Source: JAKASX01 sp035534495 (GTDB taxonomy: Bacteria; Acidobacteriota; Terriglobia; Acidiferrales; UBA7541). From it: a stretch of 41,724 bases of DNA. The DNA lies in assembly GCA_035534495.1 (NCBI GenBank), contig DATLRW010000156.1, positions 1-41,724 on the forward strand. Reading direction: 5' to 3'. The position numbers and the translations under genes are program-made. Under the pieces are notes generated by a model that made no database searches, was not told the origin of the DNA, and was given only the letters and a program-made list of their open reading frames with translations. Position 1 is the first letter of the stretch. Each line of letters opens with the position of its first letter. Below are positions 40,511 through 41,724 of the stretch, piece after piece.

Positions 40511-40990
40511 ATGAAGAACAGGGGCCGGCTGAGCGTTTTGATCATCGTGATGGTGATATTGATCGCGATGATTTATGGCTTGGCCAATGCGAACATCAGC
40601 GCGCTTCCGGAACCGGGGTGGCTGGAGACATCAGTGGCAACACGGGCGAGAGACTGGCTCGTTGCACGGGAGGCAAAGTCGGTTCCGCAATCGGTGGTCC
40701 AGGACAACGCGGCAAGTATTTCAAAGGGGAAAGCCCTGTACGGCATGGATTGTGCATCCTGCCATGGGCGCAAGGGGATCACGCCGAGCCCAATTGGGCA
40801 GGCGATGTATCCTCGCGTACCCAGACTCGGCTCACCGATGGTACAGAGTTTGTCTGATCGTGAGCTCGACTGGGTGATCGCGAATGGAATCCGGCTGAGC
40901 GGCATGCCGGGTTTTGCGAAAATTGATACAAAACGGGAGGTCTGGCAACTGGTTTACTATGTCCGCAGTGTCGGCAAGGCTTCAAAGTGA
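40511..40990 (+). CDS. Membrane-anchored monohaem cytochrome c
   Basis: From ATG 40511, behind GGAGGAG, the 159-residue protein has an N-terminal membrane anchor (LSVLIIVMVILIAMIYGL at about 7-24). A single class I cytochrome c domain follows with CASCHGRKG near residue 80, the spacer PIGQAMYPRVPRL, and a distal methionine in RLSGMPGFAKID. The C-terminal helix is WQLVYYVRSVG. It would carry electrons outside the membrane. Confidence 0.92.
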   Translation: MKNRGRLSVLIIVMVILIAMIYGLANANISALPEPGWLETSVATRARDWLVAREAKSVPQSVVQDNAASISKGKALYGMDCASCHGRKGITPSPIGQAMYPRVPRLGSPMVQSLSDRELDWVIANGIRLSGMPGFAKIDTKREVWQLVYYVRSVGKASK

Positions 40991-41124
40991 TGAGCAGCGA
41001 TTGCCATAATGCAGGGAGCCACAACCCTTCACAACTCAAGAGAACGTCGGCTGCATAGGGCAATCGCCACACAGGCGCAGTCTCTCTTTTTTCGCGAGGA
41101 AGTAGAACGAACCGGAGGAAGGAG

Positions 41125-41616
41125 ATGAATATAAGCATGGGTACTGCGGGGGTAGAGGAAGTCGGACTGCCCGGTGACGAAATGCTGAGGAGGAGATTCA
41201 GGACGCCGGACATTCCCGTCGAGACCAGTTTGTCGGAAGTTGTCGTGCACTACATCGAATCCCTGGACTTCTTCTTCATTGCCACGAGCAATCGGATGGG
41301 CGAATGCGATAGCAGTTACCGCGGCAAGGGGAAAGGGGTGCCAGCGGTGAAGATTCTCGATTCTCGCACAATTATCTTCCCTCACTACATGGGCAACGGG
41401 ACATTCCGCAGTTTGGGCAATATTCTCGAGAATCCGCAAATTGGAATGCTCTTCATCAACCTTGGGACGGGCCTGCGTATGCGAATCAACGGCCGAGCCG
41501 AGATCAGCGAAAATCCCGAGTGGCTGAAATTGTTTCCCCACAGTCTGCTGATCGTTAAAGTCACGGTCCAAGAGGCTTACGAGCAAAATCGCCCCGTGGG
41601 GAATTTACGACAGTAG
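41125..41616 (+). CDS. Pyridoxamine 5'-phosphate oxidase-family protein
   Basis: The 163-residue protein, with GGAGGAAGGAG before ATG 41125, has the split-barrel flavin-binding pattern: YIESLDFFFIATSNRMGECD, VKILDSRTIIFPHYMGNGTF, NILENPQIGMLFINLG and RINGRAEISENPEWL. It resembles the general PPOX proteins acting in redox metabolism and is unlike the copy at 36894 in its length and core. It may be monocistronic; its 5' side is a 134-bp gap. The final 108 bases of the window contain no gene. Confidence 0.85.
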   Translation: MNISMGTAGVEEVGLPGDEMLRRRFRTPDIPVETSLSEVVVHYIESLDFFFIATSNRMGECDSSYRGKGKGVPAVKILDSRTIIFPHYMGNGTFRSLGNILENPQIGMLFINLGTGLRMRINGRAEISENPEWLKLFPHSLLIVKVTVQEAYEQNRPVGNLRQ

Positions 41617-41724
41617 GGCGGAGCGATCTGGCGGGACCGCTCTGCTCCTCTGCAAGTTTGGGCACTTATTACTCCGAGCACTAAATTGATGACGCTTTTC
41701 AGCGGGCGGCGTATTGGACGTGGC

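Overview
The window looks like a high-GC Acidobacteriota chromosome. Taxonomic pointers are an Acidobacteria-type VWFA-related secreted protein, DUF5818 and DUF2934 proteins, and a short bS21 gene next to glgC. All calls come from reading the sequence; no database search was run.

Region 1 (about 1-5700) is the right end of an integrated phage-like or plasmid-like element. It carries a TubC_N-like mini-protein, an excisionase-type HTH protein, a CHC2 zinc-finger protein, a DUF3987 replication ATPase, a cysteine-rich zinc protein, a small protein with an SSB-like C-terminal tail and a Holliday-resolvase-like nuclease. Two secreted proteins and a convergent HTH protein follow. It ends near a tRNA-Pro(CGG) gene. 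A 19-base piece of that tRNA is repeated in inverted orientation about 200 bp inside the element side. No integrase is visible in the window.

Region 2 (about 5.7-25.7 kb) is mostly housekeeping sequence: rtcB, a VWA protein, a rhomboid protease, a GatB/YqeY protein, gpmI, a methyltransferase, two LemA proteins, an OsmC protein, eno, glgC, rpsU, a zinc-ribbon protein, a DinB protein, a bacterial eRF1-like protein, the gerW (ytfJ) / DUF2953 (ytfI) pair, a P-loop kinase, a Tat-exported MmgE/PrpD protein and an MFS transporter. The 18.8-19.07 kb gap contains a near-consensus promoter followed by a strongly nested set of inverted repeats, and is the best candidate for an unannotated structured RNA.

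Region 3 (about 25.7-41.6 kb) is an accessory redox and stress block. Its left edge is eroded: one nuoF-like gene loses its C-terminus against the MFS gene, a second nuoF N-terminus is a remnant, and a neighbouring gene is frameshifted. Beyond this lie an FNR-type reductase, an AlkA-like glycosylase, a PAS-LuxR regulator and MmgE/PrpD plus a ComA/HSA32-like protein. Next come a monothiol glutaredoxin, a nucleoside deaminase, a pseudo-receiver, a sigma-region-2 fragment coupled to a transaldolase-like aldolase, folE, two PPOX flavin proteins, an AhpD-like protein, a Tudor-like DUF2945 protein and a DUF2934-Hsp20 fusion. DUF488, hemerythrin, DUF5818 and monohaem cytochrome c proteins complete it.

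The most interesting observation is a spaced promoter element found four times in region 3, upstream of the reductase, the PrpD-comA operon, the pseudo-receiver and the folE operon. It has two TTAYG-like half-sites 21 bp apart, then TTCATTG running into a -35-like TTG hexamer. This suggests that one activator, perhaps the PAS-LuxR protein encoded in the block, controls these unlike genes as a single regulon.
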